Position numbers and translations under genes: made by a program. This document shows positions 44,809 to 54,138 of a DNA stretch of 64,000 bases, in pieces. This stretch comes from Algoriphagus sp. (GTDB lineage: Bacteria > Bacteroidota > Bacteroidia > Cytophagales > Cyclobacteriaceae): contig NZ_JAMWZB010000020.1 of NCBI RefSeq assembly GCF_024305035.1, positions 818-64,817 on the forward strand, in the 5' to 3' direction. Under the pieces are notes generated by a model. It saw nothing but the letters and a program-made list of their open reading frames with translations, ran no database searches and was not told the origin of the DNA. Positions within the stretch are counted from its first letter, which is position 1. Each line of letters starts with the position of its first letter.

Positions 44809-46013
44809 GAACGATCTGCTTTTACTTTCAGGTTCATCAACCCTACCGAATCAAACCTTATCGCTTTTTTGACATTGGGGAAGATCATTATTACTGGGAT
44901 GATTTCAGTAACCGAACGATCATCAGAAAAGTAGCCCAGAAATGCTATCTTCCCATGAATGCCCTTTTGCTGGAATTGATCCAACGGTATCAAGGAAAGT
45001 TCAAAGTCACCTTTTCGCTTTCGGGGACTTTTATGGATCAACTGGAAGCCTATGCTCCGGATGTATTGGAAAGTTTTCAGCGACTGGTTGCGACCGGAAA
45101 GGTAGAATTGCTCAATGAAACCTACGGCCATGCCCTTGCCTCGCTGAAAAGCAAGGCAGAGTTTAGCGATATGGTCCAAAAGCATCAGGAAAAAATCAGC
45201 AGACTGTTTAATGGCTATAGGCCAAAAGTCTTTCGAAACACAGAGTTGATCTATTCGGATAAAATCGGAGAAATGGTCGCGGATATGGGCTATGAGGCGA
45301 TTTTAACCGAGGGAGCTAAACATATTTTGGGTTGGAAAAGCCCCAATTATGTCTATCACAATTCCATTAATCCGAAATTGAAAGTCCTGCTTAAAAACTT
45401 CAGACTTTCCGATGACATCGCTTTTCGATTCAGCAACAAAACTTGGGAAGACTACCCCCTTACCACAGAAAAATTCATCAATTGGATCAATGCTATTCCA
45501 AGGGAAGAACAAAGTTTGAATCTATTCATGGATTATGAAACCTTTGGTGAGCATCAGTGGGCCGAAACCGGAATCTTTGAGTTTATGCGAGCGTTACCCG
45601 AATCGGTATTTAAGCATTCAGACTTTAGCTTCTCTACTCCATCTGAGGTGATTTCCCTAGTTTCCCCAGTAGGAGCTATCCATGTACCAACCCCAATTTC
45701 CTGGGCGGACGAAGAACGGGATTTGACGGCTTGGCTGGGAAATGATTTGCAGGATGAAGCATTTGACCGACTTTATGAATTGGAAGATCAAGTCAAAAAA
45801 ATCAAGGATCCGGATATCCAGCGCGACTGGAAATATTTGCAGACCTCGGATCACTTTTATTACATGTGTACCAAGTTCTTTTCCGATGGTTCAGTGCACG
45901 AATACTTCAGCCCCTACGACACCCCATACGACGCCTTTATCAATTACATGAACGTCCTGAGCGATTTTGTCTTGCGGGTGAAAGAAAAAGTGAAAGAAGT
46001 CGAGAAAGTCTAA
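44805..46013 (+). CDS. Family 57 glycoside hydrolase (alpha-amylase or glucanotransferase type)
   Basis: This 402-residue GH57 protein has the five family regions: FQVHQPYR (His11), a glycine-rich second motif around GTFMDQLEAY, the nucleophile Glu147 in VFRNTELIYSD, the acid/base Asp243 in LFMDYETFGEH, and the C-terminal helical motif near residues 330-350. It is cytoplasmic, without a signal peptide. It acts on alpha-1,4-glucans as amylase, 4-alpha-glucanotransferase or branching enzyme, which sequence alone does not resolve. It is the last gene of the glucan operon, ending at a bidirectional terminator. Confidence 0.9.
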   Translation: MRTICFYFQVHQPYRIKPYRFFDIGEDHYYWDDFSNRTIIRKVAQKCYLPMNALLLELIQRYQGKFKVTFSLSGTFMDQLEAYAPDVLESFQRLVATGKVELLNETYGHALASLKSKAEFSDMVQKHQEKISRLFNGYRPKVFRNTELIYSDKIGEMVADMGYEAILTEGAKHILGWKSPNYVYHNSINPKLKVLLKNFRLSDDIAFRFSNKTWEDYPLTTEKFINWINAIPREEQSLNLFMDYETFGEHQWAETGIFEFMRALPESVFKHSDFSFSTPSEVISLVSPVGAIHVPTPISWADEERDLTAWLGNDLQDEAFDRLYELEDQVKKIKDPDIQRDWKYLQTSDHFYYMCTKFFSDGSVHEYFSPYDTPYDAFINYMNVLSDFVLRVKEKVKEVEKV

Positions 46014-46016
46014 AGT

Positions 46017-46054
46017 AAAAAGAGGCTAATTCAAATTGAATCAGCCTCTTTTTT
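46017..46054. terminator. Bidirectional terminator between the GH57 gene and panB
   Basis: AGAGGCT-AATTCAA pairs with TTGAAT-AGCCTCT (about 46021-46050), with one mismatch. Flanking A and T runs fit both convergent genes. Confidence 0.85.
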
Positions 46055-46069
46055 GGAATATTTTCATAA

Positions 46070-46891
46070 TCAATAACTCTCTGATTCATTCGGAAAATCC
46101 CGACTTTTAACATCTTTAATGTAGTTTTTAAAGGCATCTGTCATCGTCTGCTGCAGATCGGCATACTGTCTGAGAAATCGAGGCTTGAATTCCTGGGTAA
46201 TCCCCAGCATATCATGCATCACTAAAACCTGACCATCCACCTCTGCGCCTGCACCAATCCCGATCACCGGAATTTTGACCTGTTGGGCCACTTTTTTGGC
46301 GAGAGACGCTGGAATTTTCTCCAACACGATCGCAAAGCAACCACAGGCTTCAAGCATTTGGGCATCTTCCAGAAGTTTCTGTGCTTCAGCTTCTTCTTTT
46401 GCGCGGACAGTATAGGTTCCAAACTTGTAAATGGACTGTGGAGTCAATCCCAAATGTCCCATGACTGGCACGCCTGCAGTTAAAATCCGGCTGACGGATT
46501 CTTTAATCTCTGATCCTCCTTCTACTTTGACGGCATGGGCTCCGGATTCCTTCATGATTCGAATCGCCGATCGCAAAGCCTCGGAGCTATTCCCTTGATA
46601 ATTTCCAAAAGGGATATCCACCACCACAAAGGCACGCTTTACTGCTCGGACCACCGCAGAGGCATGATAAATCATCTGATCCAAGGTAATGGGCAAGGTA
46701 GTTTCGTGTCCTGCCATGACGTTGGAAGCGGAATCTCCCACCAAAATGATATCAATACCTGCGGCATCAACGATTTTAGCCATGGAAAAGTCATAGGCAG
46801 TGAGCATGGATATTTTTTCCCCACGGTCTTTCATTTCCTGGAGAATGTGCGTGGTGATCCGTTTAATAGAAGCTGAGGAGTGAACTGACAT
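46070..46891 (-). CDS. panB: 3-methyl-2-oxobutanoate hydroxymethyltransferase
   Basis: PanB (273 residues) makes ketopantoate from alpha-ketoisovalerate and methylene-tetrahydrofolate, the first step of pantothenate/CoA synthesis. Motifs are [40 protein letters not shown] (metal and substrate site), AVKVEGG (about 120-126) and [12 protein letters not shown]. It starts at 46891, 5 nt after the phosphoribosyltransferase gene, so the two form a unit. panC is not in this window. Confidence 0.95.
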   Translation of the reverse strand: MSVHSSASIKRITTHILQEMKDRGEKISMLTAYDFSMAKIVDAAGIDIILVGDSASNVMAGHETTLPITLDQMIYHASAVVRAVKRAFVVVDIPFGNYQGNSSEALRSAIRIMKESGAHAVKVEGGSEIKESVSRILTAGVPVMGHLGLTPQSIYKFGTYTVRAKEEAEAQKLLEDAQMLEACGCFAIVLEKIPASLAKKVAQQVKIPVIGIGAGAEVDGQVLVMHDMLGITQEFKPRFLRQYADLQQTMTDAFKNYIKDVKSRDFPNESESY

Positions 46892-46896
46892 GATTT

Positions 46897-47388
46897 TTAA
46901 TGAAGGTGAACTGAATAGCGATATCCCGAAAGGTCAACTTTGATATGCTCATTAAGTGTGGTTGAGAGCTCATATCCCGTGTAATCCGGCCGAATCGGAA
47001 AAAGTCCATGAGCACGGTTGACCAAGACGGCCAATTCCATTTTACTGAGCTCTTCTTCCAGAAAAGGTTTCATCGCATAGACGATCGTTTTCCCGGTATT
47101 CAACACATCATCGACCAAAATGAGGTTTTTCCCTTTCAAATCCAGCTCTTTAGACAATTCAATAGCAGAATTTGCCACATTACTTTTATCCAGTTTAACT
47201 TCGATTTCTTCGATTTTCAAGTCAGAAATTTTCCTTAGCTCTTCAGCAAGTAGTTGGGAAAGTTGCTGCCCCATTCCTGATATGCCGGCAAAAATCAATC
47301 CTGAGGAATAGAGATTCCGCTCATAGATTTCGAAAGCCATTCGGGTGATCTTTTTCTGGATTTGCTCGTGATGGAGTACTTCGCTCAT
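46897..47388 (-). CDS. Phosphoribosyltransferase (PRTase type I, PyrR-like)
   Basis: This 163-residue protein has the PRPP-binding loop [13 protein letters not shown] (89-101), with the two aspartates and the TGKT turn. An N-terminal [17 protein letters not shown] segment forms the pyrophosphate loop. Size and motif placement fit PyrR or xanthine/hypoxanthine PRTases. A role as pyrimidine attenuator or nucleobase salvage enzyme cannot be decided. It is followed directly by panB and preceded by a near-consensus promoter. Confidence 0.85.
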   Translation of the reverse strand: MSEVLHHEQIQKKITRMAFEIYERNLYSSGLIFAGISGMGQQLSQLLAEELRKISDLKIEEIEVKLDKSNVANSAIELSKELDLKGKNLILVDDVLNTGKTIVYAMKPFLEEELSKMELAVLVNRAHGLFPIRPDYTGYELSTTLNEHIKVDLSGYRYSVHLH

Positions 47389-47406
47389 AAGATTGGTTTG
47401 AAAAAT

Positions 47407-47437
47407 GAAAAATAGGCCAAATTACCCTGCTTTCAAA
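47407..47437 (-). promoter_or_regulatory. Promoter of the phosphoribosyltransferase-panB unit
   Basis: On the minus strand TTTG (47437-47434) and TATTTTTC (47414-47407) are separated by exactly 19 nt. One mismatch from TAnnTTTG. It lies 18 nt before the start codon. Confidence 0.55.
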
Positions 47438-47444
47438 ATTTTTA

Positions 47445-48368
47445 TCAACGATGGGAATCTTCCTCAGAAAGGATATTCAAATAGCTCTCATAGCGATAGG
47501 GGTGAATGTAGCCTTCTTCCAGCTTTTCCAAAATCACACATCCCGGCTCATTGATATGGCGGCAATTGTTGTATTTGCACTGACCGAGGTATTTGCGCAT
47601 TTCGGGAAAATAATGCGAAAGTTCATACTCCTCCACATCCAAAATCCCAAATTCCTTGATTCCCGGCGTATCAATCAAATCCCCTCCTCCCGGGAGTTCA
47701 AATAATTCGGCAAAAGTAGTCGTATGCACGCCCTTGCTACTAAAATTAGAAACTTCCTTAGTTTGCTGACTAGCACCCAGTGCAAGTTTGTTGAGTAGGG
47801 TGGACTTTCCCACGCCTGAGTGTCCAGCTATCAAACTGGATTTACCCTGAATCAAAGGGAGAAATTTTTCCCTGAGATCTTGGTCATGTATCGCTGAAAT
47901 TTCCAAAACCGGATAGCCCAAAGGCTCATAAATCTCATGGACATCCTGAAGCCATTCCTGATCCCTGTCTTTACTGATCAGATCCACCTTATTGACGACC
48001 AAAATCGCCGGAATTCGAAAACTTTCCGTGCTTACCAAAAAGCGATCAATAAAACCCAAGGAAGTTCGTGGACTTTTCATCGTGATGACCAAAATCGCCT
48101 GATCCAGATTGCTCGCAATGATGTGAGAAAAGTGTTGCTTCCGCGTGGATTTTCGGATTACATAATTCTCCCGCGGATGAATCTGCTGAATCACCGCTGT
48201 CTCCTGACCTTCTTCCATGACTAGCTCCACCCAGTCCCCTACGGCAATCGGGTTGGTCAGCTTGAGCTCATCTTGCTTAAATTTCCCTTTTAATCGAGCT
48301 TTTACCTCGACATTATCGGTTTTTACGGTATACCAACTCCCGGTAGATTTGATTACTCTTCCTTTCAT
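47445..48368 (-). CDS. rsgA: Ribosome small subunit-dependent GTPase A
   Basis: RsgA (307 residues) is a circularly permuted GTPase that checks maturing 30S subunits. Order of motifs: N-terminal OB fold (about 1-70), G4 NKVDL, G1 GHSGVGKST, G3 DTPGIKEFG, then the zinc cluster CKYNNCRHINEPGC near the C-terminus. MKGRVIKSTGSWYTV is the usual N-terminus and fixes the start at 48368. It overlaps the end of waaA by 4 nt (ATGA), so the two genes are translationally coupled. Confidence 0.95.
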   Translation of the reverse strand: MKGRVIKSTGSWYTVKTDNVEVKARLKGKFKQDELKLTNPIAVGDWVELVMEEGQETAVIQQIHPRENYVIRKSTRKQHFSHIIASNLDQAILVITMKSPRTSLGFIDRFLVSTESFRIPAILVVNKVDLISKDRDQEWLQDVHEIYEPLGYPVLEISAIHDQDLREKFLPLIQGKSSLIAGHSGVGKSTLLNKLALGASQQTKEVSNFSSKGVHTTTFAELFELPGGGDLIDTPGIKEFGILDVEEYELSHYFPEMRKYLGQCKYNNCRHINEPGCVILEKLEEGYIHPYRYESYLNILSEEDSHR

Positions 48369-49609
48369 GCTTTTCTCATCGATTTTTTGAGAACATTCAA
48401 AATCCGGTCGGTTGCACCCACATTTTCGGCTACCCAAGTTTGGGCTGCTTTGACCGCAAGTTCATACCTTCCTCTATCTTCAAGCAATTCCACCGTATCA
48501 ATCAACTCCTCCATAGTTTTTACGCAAAAACCACATCCTTTTTTCTGACTGATTTTTGCCTCCGGAAACTTTCTATCGTTTTGAAGCTTCCCAAACAAAA
48601 CCGGAACTCCAAATCCCAAAGGCTCCAATATATTGTGAAGTCCTTTTCCAAATCCCCCACCCACATAAGCAAGTCTGGCAAATTGATAAAGCGAAGACAA
48701 CATTCCCACATTATCTATAAACAAAATTTCACTGGGCTGATTCCCCTTTCTGTTGGAGTAAAAAGTACAAGTTCGTTCTATCTGACTTTGCCAAAGCTTC
48801 ATGGGTTTTAGATCCATACTATGCGGCGCAATGATCCATTTGTACTTTTTATCTTTATTAATCAGCGGGATTAAAATATCCATATCCTCCTGCCAAACAG
48901 ACCCCAAAACAAAAATAGGCTTTCCTCCAGTCCAAGCATATATTTCGGGAAATTCCTGAGCCGATTGAGCAGTTTGCAACACCCGATCAAATCGGGTATC
49001 GCCAGCTAGGGTATGAGCATGAAAACCAATCCCGTCTAGCAATTTTTGGCTTTTCTGATTTTGGGTAAAAATATGGTCAAAAAAGAAAATTTGGTTTCTA
49101 AAAAAACCCTGTCTGCTAAAATAAACCTGATCTTGCCGAAAGGCTGCCGAAATTAGAAACAGAGGGATATTGTGATTTTTTATCTCCTTCAAAAAATTAT
49201 TCCAAAGGTCATATTTGACGAAAAAAACATAGCTTGGATTTAAGTGACCAACAAAATCCCGGGCATTTTGAGGAGTATCAAGAGGTAAGTAGCAAATAAA
49301 ATCAACTTCTTTTTGAGGTTTGTTTTTAGTCGGTTCAAAACCTGAAGGGCTGAAAAAACTAACTGCAATTTTATGAGTTGGATTTCGCTTTTTAAGAGCT
49401 TTGATCAGTGGTTTTGCTTGCTCAAATTCCCCCAAAGAGGCTACATGAAACCAAATGAGATTTCCCGGATTAAAAGTTCGAAAATTCCTCACAGCTTGGA
49501 TTACGTCTTTTCTCCCCTGCCAAAAAATCCGGATTTTCGAAGAAAAAAGCGCGGCCAATGGCAAAAATAGCGCGGCCAGTTTCATCGAAAAGTTGTACAT
49601 CCAATTCAT
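48365..49609 (-). CDS. waaA: 3-deoxy-D-manno-octulosonic acid (Kdo) transferase
   Basis: This 414-residue GT-B enzyme adds Kdo to lipid A during lipopolysaccharide assembly at the inner face of the cytoplasmic membrane. An N-terminal membrane-anchoring segment (about 5-25) precedes FHVASLGEFEQAKPLI, which holds the catalytic glutamate of GT30 enzymes. Later motifs are LAGDTRFDRV, WIIAPHSMD and YVGGGFGKGLHNILEPLGFGVPVLFG. The frame opens at TTG 49615, and the ATG at 49609 is taken as the start. Upstream of rsgA in the same transcript. Confidence 0.93.
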   Translation of the reverse strand: MNWMYNFSMKLAALFLPLAALFSSKIRIFWQGRKDVIQAVRNFRTFNPGNLIWFHVASLGEFEQAKPLIKALKKRNPTHKIAVSFFSPSGFEPTKNKPQKEVDFICYLPLDTPQNARDFVGHLNPSYVFFVKYDLWNNFLKEIKNHNIPLFLISAAFRQDQVYFSRQGFFRNQIFFFDHIFTQNQKSQKLLDGIGFHAHTLAGDTRFDRVLQTAQSAQEFPEIYAWTGGKPIFVLGSVWQEDMDILIPLINKDKKYKWIIAPHSMDLKPMKLWQSQIERTCTFYSNRKGNQPSEILFIDNVGMLSSLYQFARLAYVGGGFGKGLHNILEPLGFGVPVLFGKLQNDRKFPEAKISQKKGCGFCVKTMEELIDTVELLEDRGRYELAVKAAQTWVAENVGATDRILNVLKKSMRKA

Positions 49610-49702
49610 GCCCAAAATTAAGCTTTACTTTTCATAATCAACCCAAATTTCGGGCAAAGGAAAGAATTGAATATTGACTCCATTTTTTGAGAAAATTCAA
49701 GA

Positions 49703-49710
49703 TACCTTTG
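49703..49710 (+). promoter_or_regulatory. -7 box upstream of the PTP operon
   Basis: TACCTTTG on the plus strand is identical to the tRNA -7 boxes, 74 nt before the phosphatase gene. TTTG and TTG elements lie at unsuitable spacings (13 and 26 nt). Confidence 0.4.
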
Positions 49711-49783
49711 TGCTTTTCCACTCAAAAATTCCTACATTCAAAGTTGCCGAAATCAAAGCATGGTCTCAAATTAGTATTTTCGC

Positions 49784-50269
49784 ATGATTAAAGTATTATT
49801 CGTTTGTCTTGGCAATATTTGTCGTTCCCCTTTGGCAGAGGCAATTTTTGACCATAAAATTAAAGTTGCCGGCATCGAGGATCGCTTTAAATCCGACAGC
49901 GCAGGGACTTCTGATTTTCACATCGGGGAATTGCCCGACGAACGCACGATCAATTGTGCAAAAAAGTATAATATCCCGGTCAACCACCGCGGCAGACAAG
50001 TCAACCGTACGGATTTCCGCGATTTTGATTACATCCTGGCCATGGATGAAAATAATCTGCGAAATCTGAATGCAATGAAATCCAAGTATGGATTTGAGGA
50101 AAAGGAAATTCATTTAATCCGGAATTTTGCACCTAACGGAAAGGGGCTTTCGGTTCCCGATCCTTATTATGGAGGCGAGGACGCATTTGAAGAAATTTAC
50201 CACATACTAAATGAGGCAGTGGACCACTTTCTGACAACCATCCAAGAGAGACATCAGCTGTATGCATGA
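49784..50269 (+). CDS. Low-molecular-weight protein tyrosine phosphatase
   Basis: This 161-residue phosphatase has the P-loop CLGNICRS with nucleophile Cys8 and Arg14 (CX5R), and general-acid Asp in the DPYYGG loop near residue 126. All catalytic residues are present. In bacteria these enzymes dephosphorylate tyrosine kinases of polysaccharide export or arginine-phosphorylated proteins; the target here is unknown. It overlaps the next gene by 8 nt and starts a three-gene unit. Confidence 0.93.
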   Translation: MIKVLFVCLGNICRSPLAEAIFDHKIKVAGIEDRFKSDSAGTSDFHIGELPDERTINCAKKYNIPVNHRGRQVNRTDFRDFDYILAMDENNLRNLNAMKSKYGFEEKEIHLIRNFAPNGKGLSVPDPYYGGEDAFEEIYHILNEAVDHFLTTIQERHQLYA

Positions 50270-51137
50270 TCAAAATGACCTTTATGAGCAAATACTTTTT
50301 GAAAATCTCGGAGCGGACTCTTTCCTAAAAAACGCAAGCCTTATCGCCTCTGGCAATCACAACCAAGGAATCAGACTAGACACCCCATCAGATTCATTTT
50401 TTCTTAAAATTAATTTTGAACATGAGCGAGACATCCTGAAAAAGGAAGCGGAAGGCTTGGATTTACTTCGGGCAAATACCTTCCTTCAAGTTCCACAGGT
50501 TTTCGGATTTGGCCGGGTCGGTGATTACAATTATCTTTTGATGGAATTCATCCAATCTCGCCGCCAGAATCCCAATTACTGGGAAAATCTGGGAATCGGT
50601 CTGGCCCACCTTCACCTGACTCAAGCACAAAACTTTGGCTTGGAAGAAGACAACTTTATTGCCTCCCTTCATCAGCGAAATTTATCCACCGACAATTGGC
50701 TTGATTTTTTTATTGAGTTTCGGTTGGAACCCTTAATCGGGAAAGCCTATTTTGATCGACTAATCCCCTTGGATTTTCTGAAGCGATTTCAGGAAATCTA
50801 TCCCAAATTGCAGGGGATTTTCCCAAAAGAGCAACCTGCCTTACTTCATGGAGATCTCTGGTCTGGAAATGTCATTTGCAATCCGGAAGGCCAGCCGGCT
50901 CTGATTGATCCAGCAGTTTATTTTGGCCATCGGGAAATGGATTTGGCCTTTAGTCGTTTATTTGGTGGCTTTGATCAGGAATTTTACGATGCGTATGAAT
51001 CGGTATTACCTTTGGAGCCTGAATTTGAATCTCGGATGGGCATTTACAATTTATACCCGCTTTTAGTCCACCTCAATCTCTTTGGGAGTGCTTATTTGCA
51101 CGGAATCGAGCGGATTGTCAAACGATTTGAAAACTAA
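50262..51137 (+). CDS. Fructosamine kinase family protein
   Basis: This 291-residue protein has the APH/fructosamine-3-kinase fold. The N-lobe lysine lies in SFFLKINFE (about 46-54), the catalytic loop is LLHGDLWSGNVI (about 195-206), and the metal site ALIDPAVYFGHREMDLAF follows. The family phosphorylates glycated lysines or free fructosamines for protein or amino-acid deglycation. It overlaps the phosphatase gene by 8 nt and is followed 2 nt later by an acetyltransferase. Confidence 0.9.
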   Translation: MHDQNDLYEQILFENLGADSFLKNASLIASGNHNQGIRLDTPSDSFFLKINFEHERDILKKEAEGLDLLRANTFLQVPQVFGFGRVGDYNYLLMEFIQSRRQNPNYWENLGIGLAHLHLTQAQNFGLEEDNFIASLHQRNLSTDNWLDFFIEFRLEPLIGKAYFDRLIPLDFLKRFQEIYPKLQGIFPKEQPALLHGDLWSGNVICNPEGQPALIDPAVYFGHREMDLAFSRLFGGFDQEFYDAYESVLPLEPEFESRMGIYNLYPLLVHLNLFGSAYLHGIERIVKRFEN

Positions 51138-51139
51138 CG

Positions 51140-51646
51140 ATGTCTATTGTAATCAGAGCTGCAAAAGTGGAAGATGTTCCCGTGATTTTGGAAATCAACA
51201 ATTATGAGATCCTTCAGACTACGGTCAATTATGACATCGTTCCCAAGACTTTGGAAGAACAGCAAAACTGGTTTCACCAAAAAGCGAATGCAGGTTTTCC
51301 CATTTTAGTGGCAGAAATCAACGGCAAAGTCGAAGGGTTTGCCTTTTATGGAACTTTCCGGCCCAAATACGGATATCGGTTTACGGTCGAGCACTCGGTA
51401 TATATCGGACCAGATTCCCGAGGAAAAGGTCTAGGCAGAAAGCTTATGAATCAACTCATCGGCATTGCCAGAGCGGCAGGTTATCATTCGATGGTTGGAG
51501 GAATCGACTCCTCCAACATGGGCAGCTTGGAATTCCACCGAAAACTTGGCTTCCGCGAAGTAGGTAGGTTCCAAGAAATCGGTCAAAAGTTTGATAAATG
51601 GCTGGATTTGATTTTTGTGCAGTTGCTTTTGGATGAATCAAACTAA
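51140..51646 (+). CDS. GNAT acetyltransferase (phosphinothricin acetyltransferase-like)
   Basis: This 168-residue GNAT protein has the acetyl-CoA loop RGKGLGRKLM (about 94-103). VEHSVYIGPDSRGKG and GGIDSSNMGSLEFHRKLGF are typical of the PAT/Bar subgroup, which acetylates small amines such as phosphinothricin or methionine sulfoximine. The natural substrate is unknown. It is the last gene of the PTP unit, and its 3' end overlaps the convergent oxidoreductase gene by 9 nt. Confidence 0.88.
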   Translation: MSIVIRAAKVEDVPVILEINNYEILQTTVNYDIVPKTLEEQQNWFHQKANAGFPILVAEINGKVEGFAFYGTFRPKYGYRFTVEHSVYIGPDSRGKGLGRKLMNQLIGIARAAGYHSMVGGIDSSNMGSLEFHRKLGFREVGRFQEIGQKFDKWLDLIFVQLLLDESN

Positions 51647-52759
51647 GACCACTTTTTCTCCAGTCTTAACAGCTTCAAATATCGCTTCGATGATCCGCAT
51701 ATCCTTGAGACCTTCCCATCCATCCACCGGAATTTCGGCTTCTTTTCCATCCAGAATCATCGCTGCCATCTCATCCATTTGAGTGGTTTGATGGGTGACG
51801 TGGGGATGGTTCAATGGTCCTTCATGCGTACGCCCCTCAATCGGGCCATAGCCGGTCGAAGGTTGCATTTCAGCAAACCCCTTGATCCCGTTGAGATAAA
51901 ATTTATCCAAGTAATTCATACTATAAGTCGAAAGGCAAGATGCGACCACTTCATCCGGAAATCCCATCTGAAAGGTGATCGTCTCATCAATCCCTTCCTT
52001 GAACTTGACCGGGTCGGTTTTAACTTCCTGAGCAGTCACCCAAAGCGGTTCCGAACCGATCATGTACCGTGCCCCATTGATGGAATAAATTCCAATATCC
52101 ATCATCGCCCCACCTCCAGAAAGCACCGGATCTAGCCTCCACTGTGTAGGATCACCGATGATAAATCCGCTCAATCCTTGAAAAAATTTGATCTGTCCAA
52201 AATCGCCAGCTTTCCGCTTTCGCACCACGTCTAGCGTATTGGCTTCGAAGTGCATCCGGTACCCAATCAATAGCTTCACACCCATTTCATCACAAACGCG
52301 GATCATCTCTGCAGCATCGGCAGCAGTGGTTGCCATGGGTTTTTCACAGATGACATGTTTCCCTGCCCTTGCAGCTCGAATACTATGTTCCTTGTGCAAT
52401 CCATTCGGCGTAATCACATAAACTGCATCGATATCTGGATTATCTTTAATTTGGTCAAAATTCTCGTAGTTGTAGCAGTTTTTATCCTCGATATTATATT
52501 CCCTTTTCCAAGACTCAATTTTTGATGGAGTCCCACTGACCAAACCGACCAATTTTGCCCGCTTGCAATCTTTCATCGCTTTGGCCACACGGGTTCCGTA
52601 GCTACCTAATCCCATAATCGCTACGCGGAGCGGTTTTTCATTTTGATAAAAAATGGGGTTTGACTGTGTTTTGGAAAAGCTAACCCTAGGAATAGTGGGT
52701 AAACTGAGCGCCAAGGCAGAAACGCCGGCTTTTTGGAGAAATGATCTTCTGGTTTTCAT
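51638..52759 (-). CDS. Tat-exported Gfo/Idh/MocA family oxidoreductase
   Basis: This 373-residue NAD(P)-dependent oxidoreductase has a twin-arginine signal TRRSFLQKAG at residues 3-12, so it is folded in the cytoplasm and exported. The Rossmann motif is MGLGSYGTRVAKAM (about 48-61), the conserved ICEKPMATT follows (about 138-146), and the catalytic histidine region near DIGIYSINGARYM lies in the C-terminal domain. Such exported members act on sugars in the periplasm. It ends overlapping a convergent gene. The aspartate kinase gene lies 52 nt upstream on the same strand. Confidence 0.9.
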   Translation of the reverse strand: MKTRRSFLQKAGVSALALSLPTIPRVSFSKTQSNPIFYQNEKPLRVAIMGLGSYGTRVAKAMKDCKRAKLVGLVSGTPSKIESWKREYNIEDKNCYNYENFDQIKDNPDIDAVYVITPNGLHKEHSIRAARAGKHVICEKPMATTAADAAEMIRVCDEMGVKLLIGYRMHFEANTLDVVRKRKAGDFGQIKFFQGLSGFIIGDPTQWRLDPVLSGGGAMMDIGIYSINGARYMIGSEPLWVTAQEVKTDPVKFKEGIDETITFQMGFPDEVVASCLSTYSMNYLDKFYLNGIKGFAEMQPSTGYGPIEGRTHEGPLNHPHVTHQTTQMDEMAAMILDGKEAEIPVDGWEGLKDMRIIEAIFEAVKTGEKVVLV

Positions 52760-52801
52760 AGGTTTATCGGGTTAAAAATGAAATGTACTCATTTTTATAA
52801 A

Positions 52802-52822
52802 AAAAATCAGCCTAAATCGGCT
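52802..52822 (-). terminator. Possible short terminator overlapping the aspartate kinase stop codon
   Basis: AGCC and GGCT (52822-52819 and 52812-52809) form a 4-bp stem on the minus strand that includes the stop codon, followed by eight T. The stem is weak. Confidence 0.4.
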
Positions 52823-54080
52823 TTCCCACCAATTGAAAAGTTGTCCGGGTGCGCTGCTCCAATAGGATCGTATAGCTTGCCGAAAAACCCCGAATCATTT
52901 CCTCCTCGGGATTTAAAATAGTCAACAGCTGCAAATTTTCGTTATACCTGACTTTAAAAATGGACGCCAACTTTTCAACTAATTTTTCCAGCTTGAAAAG
53001 CTGATAATCGATCACGATCGAAATCCCAATCGCGGACGTTTGAAGCAAATTTACTCGCAATTTGAGCAAATCCAGTTCCCGATAAACTTGATGAATATGC
53101 TGTTCTTCCACAAATGAAAAATCAGTTACCTGAAAAGTCACCAAAATCTGCCTGTCTTTGACAATCAAGGTAGGAGTGGGATTTGGCTTTCCGGAGCCGT
53201 AGATCTTCGTTCCTTTTGCTTCCGGGTTCAAAAAAGACTTCACAAAAAGCGGAATCGACTTATTTGCCAATGGTTTGATCGTTTTGGGATGAATGACAGA
53301 GGCTCCATAAAAAGTCATTTGGGCGGCTTGCTTGTAGTCGAGTTCATCAAAAAGGCGAGCAGCCGGAAATCGCTTGGGGTCCGCATTCAAAACCCCGGGT
53401 ACATCCTTCCATATCGTCACGCTTTCAGCATCCAAACAAGCTGCTAAAATCGCCGCAGTAAAATCTGATCCCTCCCTCCCCAATGTTGTCGTCCGTCCTT
53501 TAGCATCAGCACCGATAAACCCCTGTGTCAAGACTGGAAATTGGTCCAATTTGGGCAAAAGCTGCGATTGACAAGCAACTCTGGTCCACCCCCAATCCAC
53601 CTGGGCAAAGCGGAAATCTGAATTGGTCCGAATCAGTTCCCGAGCATCCTGCCAAAGCACAATCAATCCCTGAGCGCATAAGTACTCCATTACAATGGTT
53701 GTGGCAACCAACTCTCCAAAAGACACGACTTGATCATAAAACTCATCGTAATTTTCTTTGGTTAAAGGCCGTTCGACGGCTAATTTCAATTGGATAAACC
53801 AATTTTTAATTCTAGAAAAAACCGGATGATCCTGCTCAAACAATTCTTCACAGACTTTCAAGTGAAAGGTTTCTAAAATTGCACTTTTCGAATACCAATC
53901 TTCAGATTTTAATCGGAGATCAATAATTTCCTCCAGTGAATTTGTGGTTTTACCCATGGCTGAAACCACAATTACAAGATTTTTCCGCAATCGATTACGA
54001 AAAATATCAGCTAAGTTTTTGATAGAATCAGAATCTTTGACCGAAGCCCCGCCAAATTTGTAAACCGCTATTTTTGCCAT
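52812..54080 (-). CDS. Aspartate kinase (monofunctional)
   Basis: This 422-residue kinase phosphorylates aspartate at the entry of the lysine/threonine/methionine pathway. KFGGASVKD (8-16) binds ATP and substrate, TLGREGSDFTAAI (about 208-220) binds aspartate, and VTIWKDVPGVLNADPK (about 231-246) completes the catalytic domain. The C-terminal regulatory region (about 300-422) is ACT-like but divergent, so feedback control may differ from the usual enzymes. It is probably one of several aspartokinases, the other fused to homoserine dehydrogenase in most relatives. Divergent from fbp by 58 nt. Confidence 0.9.
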   Translation of the reverse strand: MAKIAVYKFGGASVKDSDSIKNLADIFRNRLRKNLVIVVSAMGKTTNSLEEIIDLRLKSEDWYSKSAILETFHLKVCEELFEQDHPVFSRIKNWFIQLKLAVERPLTKENYDEFYDQVVSFGELVATTIVMEYLCAQGLIVLWQDARELIRTNSDFRFAQVDWGWTRVACQSQLLPKLDQFPVLTQGFIGADAKGRTTTLGREGSDFTAAILAACLDAESVTIWKDVPGVLNADPKRFPAARLFDELDYKQAAQMTFYGASVIHPKTIKPLANKSIPLFVKSFLNPEAKGTKIYGSGKPNPTPTLIVKDRQILVTFQVTDFSFVEEQHIHQVYRELDLLKLRVNLLQTSAIGISIVIDYQLFKLEKLVEKLASIFKVRYNENLQLLTILNPEEEMIRGFSASYTILLEQRTRTTFQLVGKPI

Positions 54081-54138
54081 AAGAAATATTTCCTAATTTT
54101 CGGAAGATATAAACCCAATAATTGCACTTTTCTAATTT

